Assembly: GCF_046533115.1 (NCBI RefSeq)
Contig: NZ_JAJQRC010000001.1
Coordinates: 124,001 to 188,000, forward strand
Direction of reading: 5' to 3'
Source: JAIRMO01 sp046533115
Lineage (GTDB): Bacteria > Spirochaetota > Spirochaetia > Treponematales > Breznakiellaceae
Length of the DNA stretch: 64,000 nt
The notes under the pieces were generated by a model that had not been told where the DNA came from, made no database searches, and was given only the letters and a program-made list of their open reading frames with translations. The position numbers were made by a program, and so were the translations under genes. Of the stretch, positions 24,287 through 31,928 are shown piece after piece (within the stretch, counting starts at the first letter, position 1; each line of letters opens with the position of its first letter).

Positions 24287-26449
24287 ATGAAAAAGTTTTT
24301 ACGCTACCTCCGTTTGCGGCCGCTGGGTTTTTTCGCCTTCATTACCCTGGTTCTCCTCTACCTGATGATGATCTTCGCCGAATTCATCGCCCCCTATGGA
24401 GCCGCCACCTCCTTTGCGGATAAAACCTACCATCCCCCAAACCTGCGTCTTTTTGAAGGGAAATTCCAGGCCCAGGAGGCCCGGGTGATAAATACCGTAA
24501 ACTGGCATTATGCCCGGGTCAGGGGTTCCTATGGGTCGGTGGTCTTTTGGGGCCGGGGGGAACCCTATAAACTCTGGGGTATCATCCCCATGGATAGGCA
24601 CCTCTTTACCGCCCCCCCCGGCTCCTATCCGGCCTTCCTGCTGGGGGCGGATCATCTGGGCCGGGACCTCTTTTCCCGGATTGTCTACGGCAGCCGGATA
24701 TCCCTGACCATCGGTTTTATCGCCACCGCCATTTCCCTGGGGCTTGCCATCCTCTTCGGCGGCCTTTCGGGGTACTTTGGGGGCGCCACGGATTGGACCA
24801 TCATGCGCTTCGCTGAATTTTTCATGCTCATTCCGGGACTCTACCTCATCCTCTTTTTACGGTCCCTGTTATCCTCAACCATGGATTCCGGCCAGTCCTA
24901 CATGATGATCACCCTGATCCTCTCCCTGGTGGGGTGGCCCGGCTCAGCCCGGACTATCCGGGGTATGGTCCACGCGATTAAGCGGGAAGAATTTGTGATG
25001 AACGCCCAACTGGAAACGATCCCCGCGCCGGTGATTATCGCGGGCCATATCATTCCCCAGATCGCGAGCCTCCTTATCGTGAGTATCGCCCTTTCGGTAC
25101 CGGGGTTTATTATGACCGAAACCACCCTGTCCTATCTGGGACTGGGGATCGTGGACCCCGCGGTAAGCTGGGGTTCCCTGATCAAGCGGGATATTTCCAC
25201 CCTGAGTAACCTCAGAAACTATCCCTGGCTGCTCTGGCCCGTTTGGTTCCTTCTGGGGGTAACCCTAGGGTTTAACTTTATCGGCGATGCCCTCCGGGAC
25301 TTTTTCGATCCCTACCACAGTTTAGGGAGGGGGGGAAAAGAAAAGCGGAGGAGTTTGGGGATAAGAAGGCTTTTGCCCTCCTTTATGAAACCCAGGGGAG
25401 GCGATAGGCCGGCTTCAGGAACGGAATCTTTACCGGCCCCTCCCGGGTCCGGCGCCCCTATACCTTTACTGGAAGTACGGGACCTTGAGGTGCGTTTCTC
25501 CGTCCTCCGGGGACTTACCCAAACCACGATTCAAGCGGTCCGGGGGGTGTCCTTTTCCCTTAACCGGGGGGAGATCCTGGGTATTGTGGGGGAAAGCGGT
25601 TCGGGAAAAAGTGTTACCACCCAGGCCATACCGGGTCTTCTGCCCCATAGTGCCGGGATCAGGGGCTCCATACGATTTGAAGGGAAGGAACTGCGGGGTC
25701 TGGATGTGCCGGAACTCAGGAAATACCGGGGGAAAAGGATCGGGATGATCTTCCAGGAACCGGGCCGTTCCTACGATCCCCTCCAAAATATGGAAAAGGT
25801 CTTTCTTGAAACCTTCCGCAACCAGGAGCCGGGGATAAGCCGGGAGGCCGCCATGGAACGGGCGGTGTCCCTCCTTGAAGAAACCGGCCTGGAGAACAGC
25901 CGGGAACGGCTCTCCAATTTCCCCCACCAGTTTTCCGGTGGACAGCTCCAGCGGATCGGCGTGGCTCTGGCCCTGGCCCAATCCGCGGAGTTCTTGATCG
26001 CCGATGAGCCCACCACCGCCCTGGATGTGACCATTCAAAAACAGATTATCGATCTCCTCAAATCCCTGCGAAAAAGCCGGGGGCTTGCCATTGTTTTTAT
26101 CAGTCATGATATCGACCTGGTGGCGGACCTTTCCGACCGGATCATGGTGATGTATGGGGGGCTGGTGATGGAATCGGGGCCGTCGGAACTTATCCTTGAC
26201 CGCCCCCGCCACCCCTATACCAAGGCCCTTCTTGCCGCTTCTCCCCGGTTCGGCAGTCATTATTCCCGGGAACGGCTTTTTTCCATCCCCGGTAAGGTAA
26301 CGGACCCCGCGAACCCCGAACCGGGCTGTCCCTTTGCCCCCCGCTGCACTTTGGCGGAAGGCCGCTGCGCCAAAGAGGTCCCGTCCCTTTGGTCTGAAGG
26401 AAACCCCGGGGGGGCCTATGAACTCCGCTGTTTCCGGGGAGGCATCTGA
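24287..26449 (+). CDS. Fused OppC-type permease and OppD-type ATPase
   Basis: A single 720-aa chain combining two normally separate subunits. Residues 1-~345 are an OppC/DppC permease (N-terminal helix, HLGRDLFSRIVYGSRISL, EAA loop, LGLGIVDPAVSWGSLI, ending DALRDFFDP). Residues ~346-387 are a charged, Pro/Gly-rich linker. Residues ~388-720 are an OppD-like nucleotide-binding domain with Walker A GESGSGKS (~435), signature FSGGQLQRIG (~550), Walker B LIADEPTTALD (~570) and the C-terminal Cys-rich oligopeptide ABC motif (CPFAPRCTLAEGRC). The frame is continuous with no sign of a frameshift. The cytoplasmic C-terminus of OppC makes the fusion topologically sensible. It overlaps the oppF-like gene by 1 nt. 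Confidence 0.92.
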   Translation: MKKFLRYLRLRPLGFFAFITLVLLYLMMIFAEFIAPYGAATSFADKTYHPPNLRLFEGKFQAQEARVINTVNWHYARVRGSYGSVVFWGRGEPYKLWGIIPMDRHLFTAPPGSYPAFLLGADHLGRDLFSRIVYGSRISLTIGFIATAISLGLAILFGGLSGYFGGATDWTIMRFAEFFMLIPGLYLILFLRSLLSSTMDSGQSYMMITLILSLVGWPGSARTIRGMVHAIKREEFVMNAQLETIPAPVIIAGHIIPQIASLLIVSIALSVPGFIMTETTLSYLGLGIVDPAVSWGSLIKRDISTLSNLRNYPWLLWPVWFLLGVTLGFNFIGDALRDFFDPYHSLGRGGKEKRRSLGIRRLLPSFMKPRGGDRPASGTESLPAPPGSGAPIPLLEVRDLEVRFSVLRGLTQTTIQAVRGVSFSLNRGEILGIVGESGSGKSVTTQAIPGLLPHSAGIRGSIRFEGKELRGLDVPELRKYRGKRIGMIFQEPGRSYDPLQNMEKVFLETFRNQEPGISREAAMERAVSLLEETGLENSRERLSNFPHQFSGGQLQRIGVALALAQSAEFLIADEPTTALDVTIQKQIIDLLKSLRKSRGLAIVFISHDIDLVADLSDRIMVMYGGLVMESGPSELILDRPRHPYTKALLAASPRFGSHYSRERLFSIPGKVTDPANPEPGCPFAPRCTLAEGRCAKEVPSLWSEGNPGGAYELRCFRGGI

Positions 26450-27450
26450 TGGCGGTAATCACGGTAAAGAATTTACAGAAACGTTTTAACCTGGAGGCGG
26501 GTTTTTTTGCCCGGTTCGGCCGCTTTGTGTATGCCGTGAACGGGGTATCCTTTTCCATCGGGAAAAATGAGTCCTATGGGCTGGTGGGGGAATCGGGATG
26601 CGGAAAAACTACCACCGCTCGGCTCCTGGTACGGATGTACGAGAGTGACGGGGGAACCATCCTTTTTCAGGATACCACCGATGTCAATGCCCTAAAATCG
26701 GGGGAACTTAAAAAATACCGGGAAAAGGTCAAATATGTGTTCCAGGACCCGGCCCGGTCCCTTGACCCCCGGATGACTATTTACGAGGTTCTGGTTTCGG
26801 GGTACCGCCGGTCCTCCCGCTGGCCCGGGGAAAAACGGGGCCGAAAGGAGGCGGAGGCTATCATGGAGGAGGTGGGTTTGGGGAAGGCCGATCTGGAACG
26901 ACGGCCCGCGGAATTTTCCGGCGGGCAGCGGCAGCGGATCTCCATCGCCCGGGGGCTGCTTATGTCCCCGGACCTGCTCATCTGTGACGAGGTGGTTTCC
27001 GCCCTGGATGTTTCCATCCAGGGGCAGATCCTCAACCTCCTTTTAGATATCCGTTCCCGCCGGAACCTTTCTTTCCTTTTTATCGCCCACGACCTTAAGG
27101 TGGCCGGTTATTTCTGCGATCGGATCGGGGTCATGTACCGGGGGGAACTTATGGAAGAGGCCCCCGCGGGGGATCTTTTCAGGACCGCCCTCCACCCGTA
27201 CACCCGGCTCCTCTTTTCCGCAGTTATCGGCGCCGCCGTGGAGGTTCCTTCCGGGGCAGGGGAACTCAAGAAAGCGGTTACCCTACTCGCGGGCTGTGCC
27301 TTTGCCGATCGCTGTCCCCTGGCGGAAGATCGCTGCTTCCGGGAACATCCGGAGTTGCGGGATCTTAGCGGAAGCTCCGGGGAACAGGACCCGGGGAATC
27401 CCGGTGAAAGCCATCACCCCCACCGGGTCCGGTGTTTTAAGGTTGGATAA
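26449..27450 (+). CDS. ABC transporter ATP-binding protein, OppF/DppF type
   Basis: 333-aa ATPase, partner of the fused ATPase domain. Walker A GESGCGKT, signature FSGGQRQRISIARGL, Walker B LLICDEVVSALD (Val-Val in place of the usual Pro-Thr), H-loop FIAHDLKV. The C-terminal oligopeptide ABC domain has a Cys-rich motif (GCAFADRCPLAEDRC) that can bind an Fe-S cluster in homologues. It begins at the last base of the previous stop (TGATG). It completes the operon: binding protein, permease, permease-ATPase fusion, ATPase. Confidence 0.94.
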   Translation: MAVITVKNLQKRFNLEAGFFARFGRFVYAVNGVSFSIGKNESYGLVGESGCGKTTTARLLVRMYESDGGTILFQDTTDVNALKSGELKKYREKVKYVFQDPARSLDPRMTIYEVLVSGYRRSSRWPGEKRGRKEAEAIMEEVGLGKADLERRPAEFSGGQRQRISIARGLLMSPDLLICDEVVSALDVSIQGQILNLLLDIRSRRNLSFLFIAHDLKVAGYFCDRIGVMYRGELMEEAPAGDLFRTALHPYTRLLFSAVIGAAVEVPSGAGELKKAVTLLAGCAFADRCPLAEDRCFREHPELRDLSGSSGEQDPGNPGESHHPHRVRCFKVG

Positions 27451-27521
27451 GTCTCCGTGGTGACGGGGTGTATCCCGAATAAAAGCAAATATCTCTGCCC
27501 TAAAGGTGGATAGTGCCGACC

Positions 27522-27550
27522 TTGACAAAAGTACCCCCTGAAGGTATCGT
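27522..27550 (+). promoter_or_regulatory. Candidate promoter for the small lipoprotein gene
   Basis: TTGACA (27522-27527) is a perfect -35. At 17 bp spacing the -10 is TATCGT (27545-27550), a weaker match, embedded in an AT-rich GTATTATATAT stretch. It lies 122 nt before the ATG at 27672. Confidence 0.45.
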
Positions 27551-27671
27551 ATTATATATGGTTTAACCGGTTCAAAGGTATGTACCGGAACGTCAAAACC
27601 CTGTATACAAAACAAAAAGGGGAAAGGGGCCGTATAGTGAAATTCAGGCAGCGGTTATCCCGTAAGCGCCG

Positions 27672-28139
27672 ATGAAAACCAAATTACCTTTTATTCTGAT
27701 TTTTGCCGTCTTTTCGTTCCTCGTTGCTTCCTGTGACGTGTATATTACCAATAACGATGAGCAAAAATATTTTTCCTCCTACCTTTCGAATACCGCTTGG
27801 GAATGTATCGCGCAGGATTTTTGGCCGGAAGGACAGACCGTAAATACCGCCAGAGGTCAGCTGGAGCTTAAATCTGACACCATTATCGTTACCGGCCCGG
27901 TAAAAGCCCTGCGCGATTTTACCCATACGGTTTTACTTTCCGGCTATTCAGAAGAATCCGCAAGCGGTCGTGACGACAACGGTTATTGGGAAGAAGGCTT
28001 AATCCACATTCAGGACAAGGGAACCTGGAAAAGCGGTATAGCCTATAAACTTTGGACCGCCGGAGACCGTACCACTAAAATGTTAACCCTGCTCGATGGT
28101 ACCCCTAATGAAACCACGTTAAGACGGCTTACGAAATGA
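27672..28139 (+). CDS. Small predicted lipoprotein, unknown function
   Basis: 155-aa protein with a clear lipoprotein signal: MKTKLPFILIFAVFSFL, then lipobox VASC with Cys at ~20. I do not recognise the mature part. It contains the phrase SNTAWECIAQDFWPEGQ, beta-rich segments ending in GTPNETTLRRLTK, and resembles small treponemal lipocalin-like or DUF lipoproteins in size and pattern, without a firm match. It is monocistronic by appearance (own promoter, then hairpin 28142-28159). No Shine-Dalgarno is obvious. Confidence 0.75.
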   Translation: MKTKLPFILIFAVFSFLVASCDVYITNNDEQKYFSSYLSNTAWECIAQDFWPEGQTVNTARGQLELKSDTIIVTGPVKALRDFTHTVLLSGYSEESASGRDDNGYWEEGLIHIQDKGTWKSGIAYKLWTAGDRTTKMLTLLDGTPNETTLRRLTK

Positions 28140-28141
28140 GG

Positions 28142-28159
28142 CTGTTTCATTTGAAACAG
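28142..28159. terminator. Hairpin CTGTTTC/GAAACAG after the lipoprotein gene
   Basis: CTGTTTC (28142-28148), loop ATTT, GAAACAG (28153-28159), beginning 2 nt after the stop codon. No T-tract. The arms belong to the GTTTC/GAAAC palindrome family that recurs in this window. Confidence 0.45.
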
Positions 28160-28259
28160 TTGCCTTAGATTTACGGAAAAGCGGGCCGGCTCGGTTTAGG
28201 GGTTCCTAAAATAGTTCAAAAAGTATAGTCATCTGACCATTGAGGAAGGGGAGAAAATT

Positions 28260-29084
28260 TTGTCTACGGATCCAACAAACGGGGTTTATCTTTTTCAGGG
28301 GAATAATCTGGTTGTACCGGAGGATGTTTTGGAAACACCCGGTTTCCGGGGGCTTTCCCCGGAACAGATCCGGAGGGCCTTTGGGGAGGTGGTTCCCTTT
28401 TTGGTACCCTCCACCGATGGAACTACTACCATTGCGGGGTGTCTTCTGGATGATACGGTATCCCTTCCCCCCCATTGGTGTTCTTTGCCCAGCCGTTCTG
28501 CCCTCTCTCTCATGGCGGCGAATGGGGGGGAAATTCTTGACGGCGGCGGGTTAATCGGACGATTTTTTCGGGTTTATCATATTATGCAGTGGCGGAGGGA
28601 ATCGGTTTTTTGCGGAAGCTGTGGAACCCGGAATGGGGATGCCCCGGTTGAACTTGCCCGGCTCTGTCCTTCCTGCGGCAGGCTGGAATATCCCCGGATA
28701 TCTCCGGCTATTATCGTCCTCATTCTCCGGGACGATGGCAAGGCGCTCCTGGCCCATAATAAAAAATTTGCCGGTAAGGTCTACAGTCTTATTGCGGGGT
28801 TCACCGAAGCGGGAGAAAACCTGGAGGCGGCCGTGGGCCGGGAAGTTCGGGAAGAGGTGGGGCTGGAGGTCCGGGATACGACCTATGTAGCGTCCCAGCC
28901 CTGGCCCTTCCCCAATTCTTTGATGATCGGCTTTAAGACCCGTTATGCCGGGGGTACGATTACCCCCGATGGGGAAGAGATTGAAGATGCCCGTTGGTTC
29001 CGCCGGGATGAACTCCCCGACCTTCCGGGGTTTGGTTCGGTCTCACGGTACCTTATCAATCTCTGGATCGAAGGGCGTTTGTAG
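28260..29084 (+). CDS. nudC: NADH pyrophosphatase (Nudix), also RNA-deNADding type
   Basis: Hydrolyses NAD(H) to NMN(H) and AMP; E. coli NudC also removes NAD caps from RNA. 274 aa. A four-cysteine zinc ribbon (C118, C121, C136, C139) precedes the Nudix box at ~180-202 (GFTEAGENLE then REVREEVG). The NudC-specific SQPWPFPNSLM motif follows at ~212. The N-terminal NUDIX-like domain is present but divergent. Start TTG at 28260 with a strong GAGGAAGGGGAG region; no better ATG is available upstream of the conserved part. Confidence 0.93.
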   Translation: MSTDPTNGVYLFQGNNLVVPEDVLETPGFRGLSPEQIRRAFGEVVPFLVPSTDGTTTIAGCLLDDTVSLPPHWCSLPSRSALSLMAANGGEILDGGGLIGRFFRVYHIMQWRRESVFCGSCGTRNGDAPVELARLCPSCGRLEYPRISPAIIVLILRDDGKALLAHNKKFAGKVYSLIAGFTEAGENLEAAVGREVREEVGLEVRDTTYVASQPWPFPNSLMIGFKTRYAGGTITPDGEEIEDARWFRRDELPDLPGFGSVSRYLINLWIEGRL

Positions 29085-29140
29085 AATTTAGTGGTTGATC
29101 CCTCTCCGGCTAGGGTTTATAGTTAAAAAGGGAGGTAACC

Positions 29141-29518
29141 ATGGGGATAGCAAGCCTGCTTGAACTAAAACCGTTTTATGAGATCGTAAAAACTGCGGGA
29201 GGCCCTCCTAAGGATACGGTTCCTTTTATTGGGTGTCCCCGGCAGCATCCCTCGGATAAGAACAGAATTATTCTCATTTACGATCCCTTGGGGGAAAATA
29301 CCAAGCTCTTGGAATTTAAATTTGAGGATGTGCTCTGTGTAGAGGATGTCCTCTCTGCGGTCACCGAAGCCGGGGAGGGGGTGCCTCTGGTAAAGCTATG
29401 GATCCGCAAAGGGGCCCATGGGGTTATTTTGGAACCCTTTGAGGTGGAGGAGTCGATACCCTTTGCCGGTAAATACCAGGATAAACATGAAGGGCTTTTA
29501 AGGTCCTCTATTCCATGA
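29141..29518 (+). CDS. Conserved-looking protein of unknown function next to a radical SAM gene
   Basis: 125-aa soluble protein without signal or membrane segment; I do not recognise it. It has an N-terminal helix (SLLELKPFYEIVKTAGG), a beta-rich middle (NRIILIYDPLGENTKLLEFKFEDVL) and a short acidic stretch before GVILEPFEVEESIPFAGK. Two cysteines (in FIGCPRQH and VLCVED) do not form a metal motif. A strong GGGAGGT ribosome site precedes it. Its stop overlaps the ATG of the AmrS-like gene (ATGA), so the two products are made together and may act together. Confidence 0.75.
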   Translation: MGIASLLELKPFYEIVKTAGGPPKDTVPFIGCPRQHPSDKNRIILIYDPLGENTKLLEFKFEDVLCVEDVLSAVTEAGEGVPLVKLWIRKGAHGVILEPFEVEESIPFAGKYQDKHEGLLRSSIP

Positions 29519-30546
29519 CCCCTCCCCGGGGTCGGTATTTTATCCCTTCTCCTAAGGAGGATAAATACCAAAGGATCCAATGTACCCTCTGTCCCCGGTC
29601 ATGTTTTATTTTGCCGGGGGCATCAGGCCGGTGCGGGGTCAGAATTAACCGGGATGGGGTGGGGACCATCCCTTTTTACGGCCGCATCACCTCCGCAGCG
29701 GTGGATCCTATTGAAAAAAAACCTCTCTACCATTACCGGCCCGGTAGTTTTATCCTATCCTTGGGGTTCCTGGGTTGTAACCTTTTTTGTCCTTTCTGCC
29801 AAAATTGGCATATCTCCCAGGGTACCCAGGCGGATACCCGGTTGTTTCCTCCGGAGGAAGCGGTGGCGACAGCCTTGGCCGCTGGGTGTACCCAGATTGC
29901 TTATACCTATTCGGAACCCCTGATCCATATTGAATATCTTCTGGATTGTATGAAAATCGCCCATGCAGAGGGAATAGCCAATGTACTGGTGAGTAACGGG
30001 TGTTTACAGGGAGAAGCGGCGGCGGAGGTCCTGGTCCTGATCGATGCGGCCAATATCGATCTTAAGTCATTTTCCCAGGATACCTATGCCCGGACCCTGG
30101 GGGGAAATTTAACGGCGGTGCTTGATTTTATCACCCTGGCATACCGGATGGGAGTACACCTGGAAATTACCACCCTCATAGTACCGGGCCTTAACGACGG
30201 AGAAGAGGAAATTGCAGGGGCCATAGGATTTTTGAAGGACCTTTCTCCCTGTATCCCCTGGCATCTTTCGGCCTATCATCCGGACTACCACTGGGATGCC
30301 CCCTCCACGGATGCTTGCGAACTTGAAAAAATCGCCCGCCGGGCCCGGAAGGACCTGTCGTATGTTTATACGGGAAACATCCCCGGGGAAACCAACGACA
30401 CCTCCTGCCCCCACTGCGGCAGCCTTTTAATTAGACGCCGGGGATATTCGGTAGCTATGAAAGGGATGGTTTTAGAAAAGACCAAGGGAAAAAACACCTA
30501 TTACTGCGCCGCCTGTGCAAAACCGATACCGGTGATCCGCTGGTAA
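29515..30546 (+). CDS. amrS: AmmeMemoRadiSam-type radical SAM enzyme (AmrS-like)
   Basis: 343-aa radical SAM protein related to pyruvate formate-lyase activating enzyme. It has an N-terminal cysteine segment CTLCPRSC (23-30) with C40 nearby; the radical SAM triad C88-x3-C92-x2-C95 in GFLGCNLFCPFCQNW; YTYSEPLIHIEY and LVSNGC strands; and a C-terminal zinc-ribbon-like part with CPHCG and CAAC pairs. This architecture is that of the AMMECR1/Memo/radical SAM system. Neither AMMECR1 nor Memo is encoded in this window, and its substrate is not known. Confidence 0.88.
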   Translation: MTPPRGRYFIPSPKEDKYQRIQCTLCPRSCFILPGASGRCGVRINRDGVGTIPFYGRITSAAVDPIEKKPLYHYRPGSFILSLGFLGCNLFCPFCQNWHISQGTQADTRLFPPEEAVATALAAGCTQIAYTYSEPLIHIEYLLDCMKIAHAEGIANVLVSNGCLQGEAAAEVLVLIDAANIDLKSFSQDTYARTLGGNLTAVLDFITLAYRMGVHLEITTLIVPGLNDGEEEIAGAIGFLKDLSPCIPWHLSAYHPDYHWDAPSTDACELEKIARRARKDLSYVYTGNIPGETNDTSCPHCGSLLIRRRGYSVAMKGMVLEKTKGKNTYYCAACAKPIPVIRW

Positions 30547-30613
30547 GCGAGCTACGTTTTTTGGAGCCTCCCGGTACCGGCCAATGAAAATCCCCGGGCA
30601 TCCCACCTTCCGA

Positions 30614-31765
30614 TCAATATTTCCACAGGAGAAATTTATAGCCCAGGGATAAACCTATCCTTTCCAAGGTATATTGCAGCCTGTTTATGCTCTGAACGTT
30701 CGTCACCCCCAGGTCCCTGTTGTAGCGCATATCAAAAAGGAGACTTCCGGGGCCAAGGGGGAATCCCAGATCCATGCCAAAAGAAACACCGAAGGGCGGA
30801 TCTATCGTATAGTTATAGTTTCCGTCTGAACTGCTGGTTTGTACGTTTATTTTGCCCAGGGGCAGCACTCCATAGAGGCCGGTATAAATGGATAGATCAA
30901 AAGCGTCAAACTCAATAGGCATCTTTATCAAGAGGGGGAAACTCAGGGTCATGGGCTTAAATTTATTGTAGGTTCCGTCCCCGTCGCTTTCTACCGCCTT
31001 GAAGGTATCCTGGCTAAAAACCGCCTCCAGCCGGAGACTTAAAAAGCGCATAATCCTGAATTCCGCAAGTAAAGCGGCCCCATAGCTAAAGCTCCGGCTT
31101 AGGCCGCCTTCATAAGTCCGGGTTCCTTGGGGAATGGAATAGGTATTGAAAGTAGCACCACCCCGAAGGCCAAGATAGAGCCGCCCCAGGGGACGTTTAT
31201 TCTCCTCCACAGGCTTCTCTAAAACGTCACCGACATTGGTGGTTACTTCGGTGGCTGTTTGCGTTTTTGGGGTCATGTCTATCATAACCAAGTCTTCGTT
31301 AGGAGGAATTTGGGAAAAAATCCAGCTTACCAACATCGGTATATACGTAAGGGATTCTTCATCATCCTCGCTGACCATCTCATCGGTATAGACCAGGCTT
31401 CCCGTGGAAGAATTCCAGAGCCAAAGCTGAAAATGCTGCAAATCTTCGGTATCAAAATAAAATTCCCCGGTAAGTACATATTTTGAGTCCCCCAGATATT
31501 TTGTATTCGGGGATAAGTCCGGGGACATATAGAGAATCTCCGGGTATTCGGCTACCGATATTGTCTGGGGATAGTAACCGTCCTGATTGTTCACTTCCGC
31601 GACCACCGTATCATAGAACTGAATGGGATCTATCGTATCATCCAAGCCGGCAAAGGGCATTATTATTACTCTCCTGGCGTCACCGGCGGGTGTTATCTGC
31701 GCAAATCCCCCCCAGGGAGTCAACAACAGAGATATCAACCATATAAAAGATATCTTTTTAATCAT
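30614..31765 (-). CDS. Two-domain exported protein with C-terminal beta-barrel
   Basis: 383 aa with a signal peptide (MIKKISFIWLISLLL..., cleavage near GFAQ). Residues ~25-180 form a periplasmic-type alpha/beta domain (RRVIIMPFAGLDDTIDP, KYVLTGEFYFD), reminiscent of domains that sense or bind components and compute a time/level value. Residues ~190-383 alternate as amphipathic strands (LGRLYLGLRGGATFNTY, FGVSFGMDLGFPLG, GLSLGYKFLLWKY) and end in an aromatic residue, as outer-membrane beta-barrels do. Ribosome site AGGAGAT. Probably an outer-membrane protein of the OMP beta-barrel (OmpA/OmpW-like) fold. Function unknown. Confidence 0.72.
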   Translation of the reverse strand: MIKKISFIWLISLLLTPWGGFAQITPAGDARRVIIMPFAGLDDTIDPIQFYDTVVAEVNNQDGYYPQTISVAEYPEILYMSPDLSPNTKYLGDSKYVLTGEFYFDTEDLQHFQLWLWNSSTGSLVYTDEMVSEDDEESLTYIPMLVSWIFSQIPPNEDLVMIDMTPKTQTATEVTTNVGDVLEKPVEENKRPLGRLYLGLRGGATFNTYSIPQGTRTYEGGLSRSFSYGAALLAEFRIMRFLSLRLEAVFSQDTFKAVESDGDGTYNKFKPMTLSFPLLIKMPIEFDAFDLSIYTGLYGVLPLGKINVQTSSSDGNYNYTIDPPFGVSFGMDLGFPLGPGSLLFDMRYNRDLGVTNVQSINRLQYTLERIGLSLGYKFLLWKY

Positions 31766-31928
31766 TTTATCTCCTTAAAAAGTCAACTAAAAAGATAAAA
31801 AAACTTTTCATATCGAGTCTTTAAATAAATTATGATTGATAATTCATAAAATGTGAATATCTTTCAACGTTTTTCACCAAATAAAAGTATGATGGTATCG
31901 GGCACCGGTTTTATGGGGGCTCTTTTCC

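Noticed and set aside
25320..25450. OppC/OppD fusion as a missed stop or frameshift
   Set aside because: The frame is continuous, the linker has normal composition, and there is no separate ribosome site or ATG with good spacing before the ATPase part.
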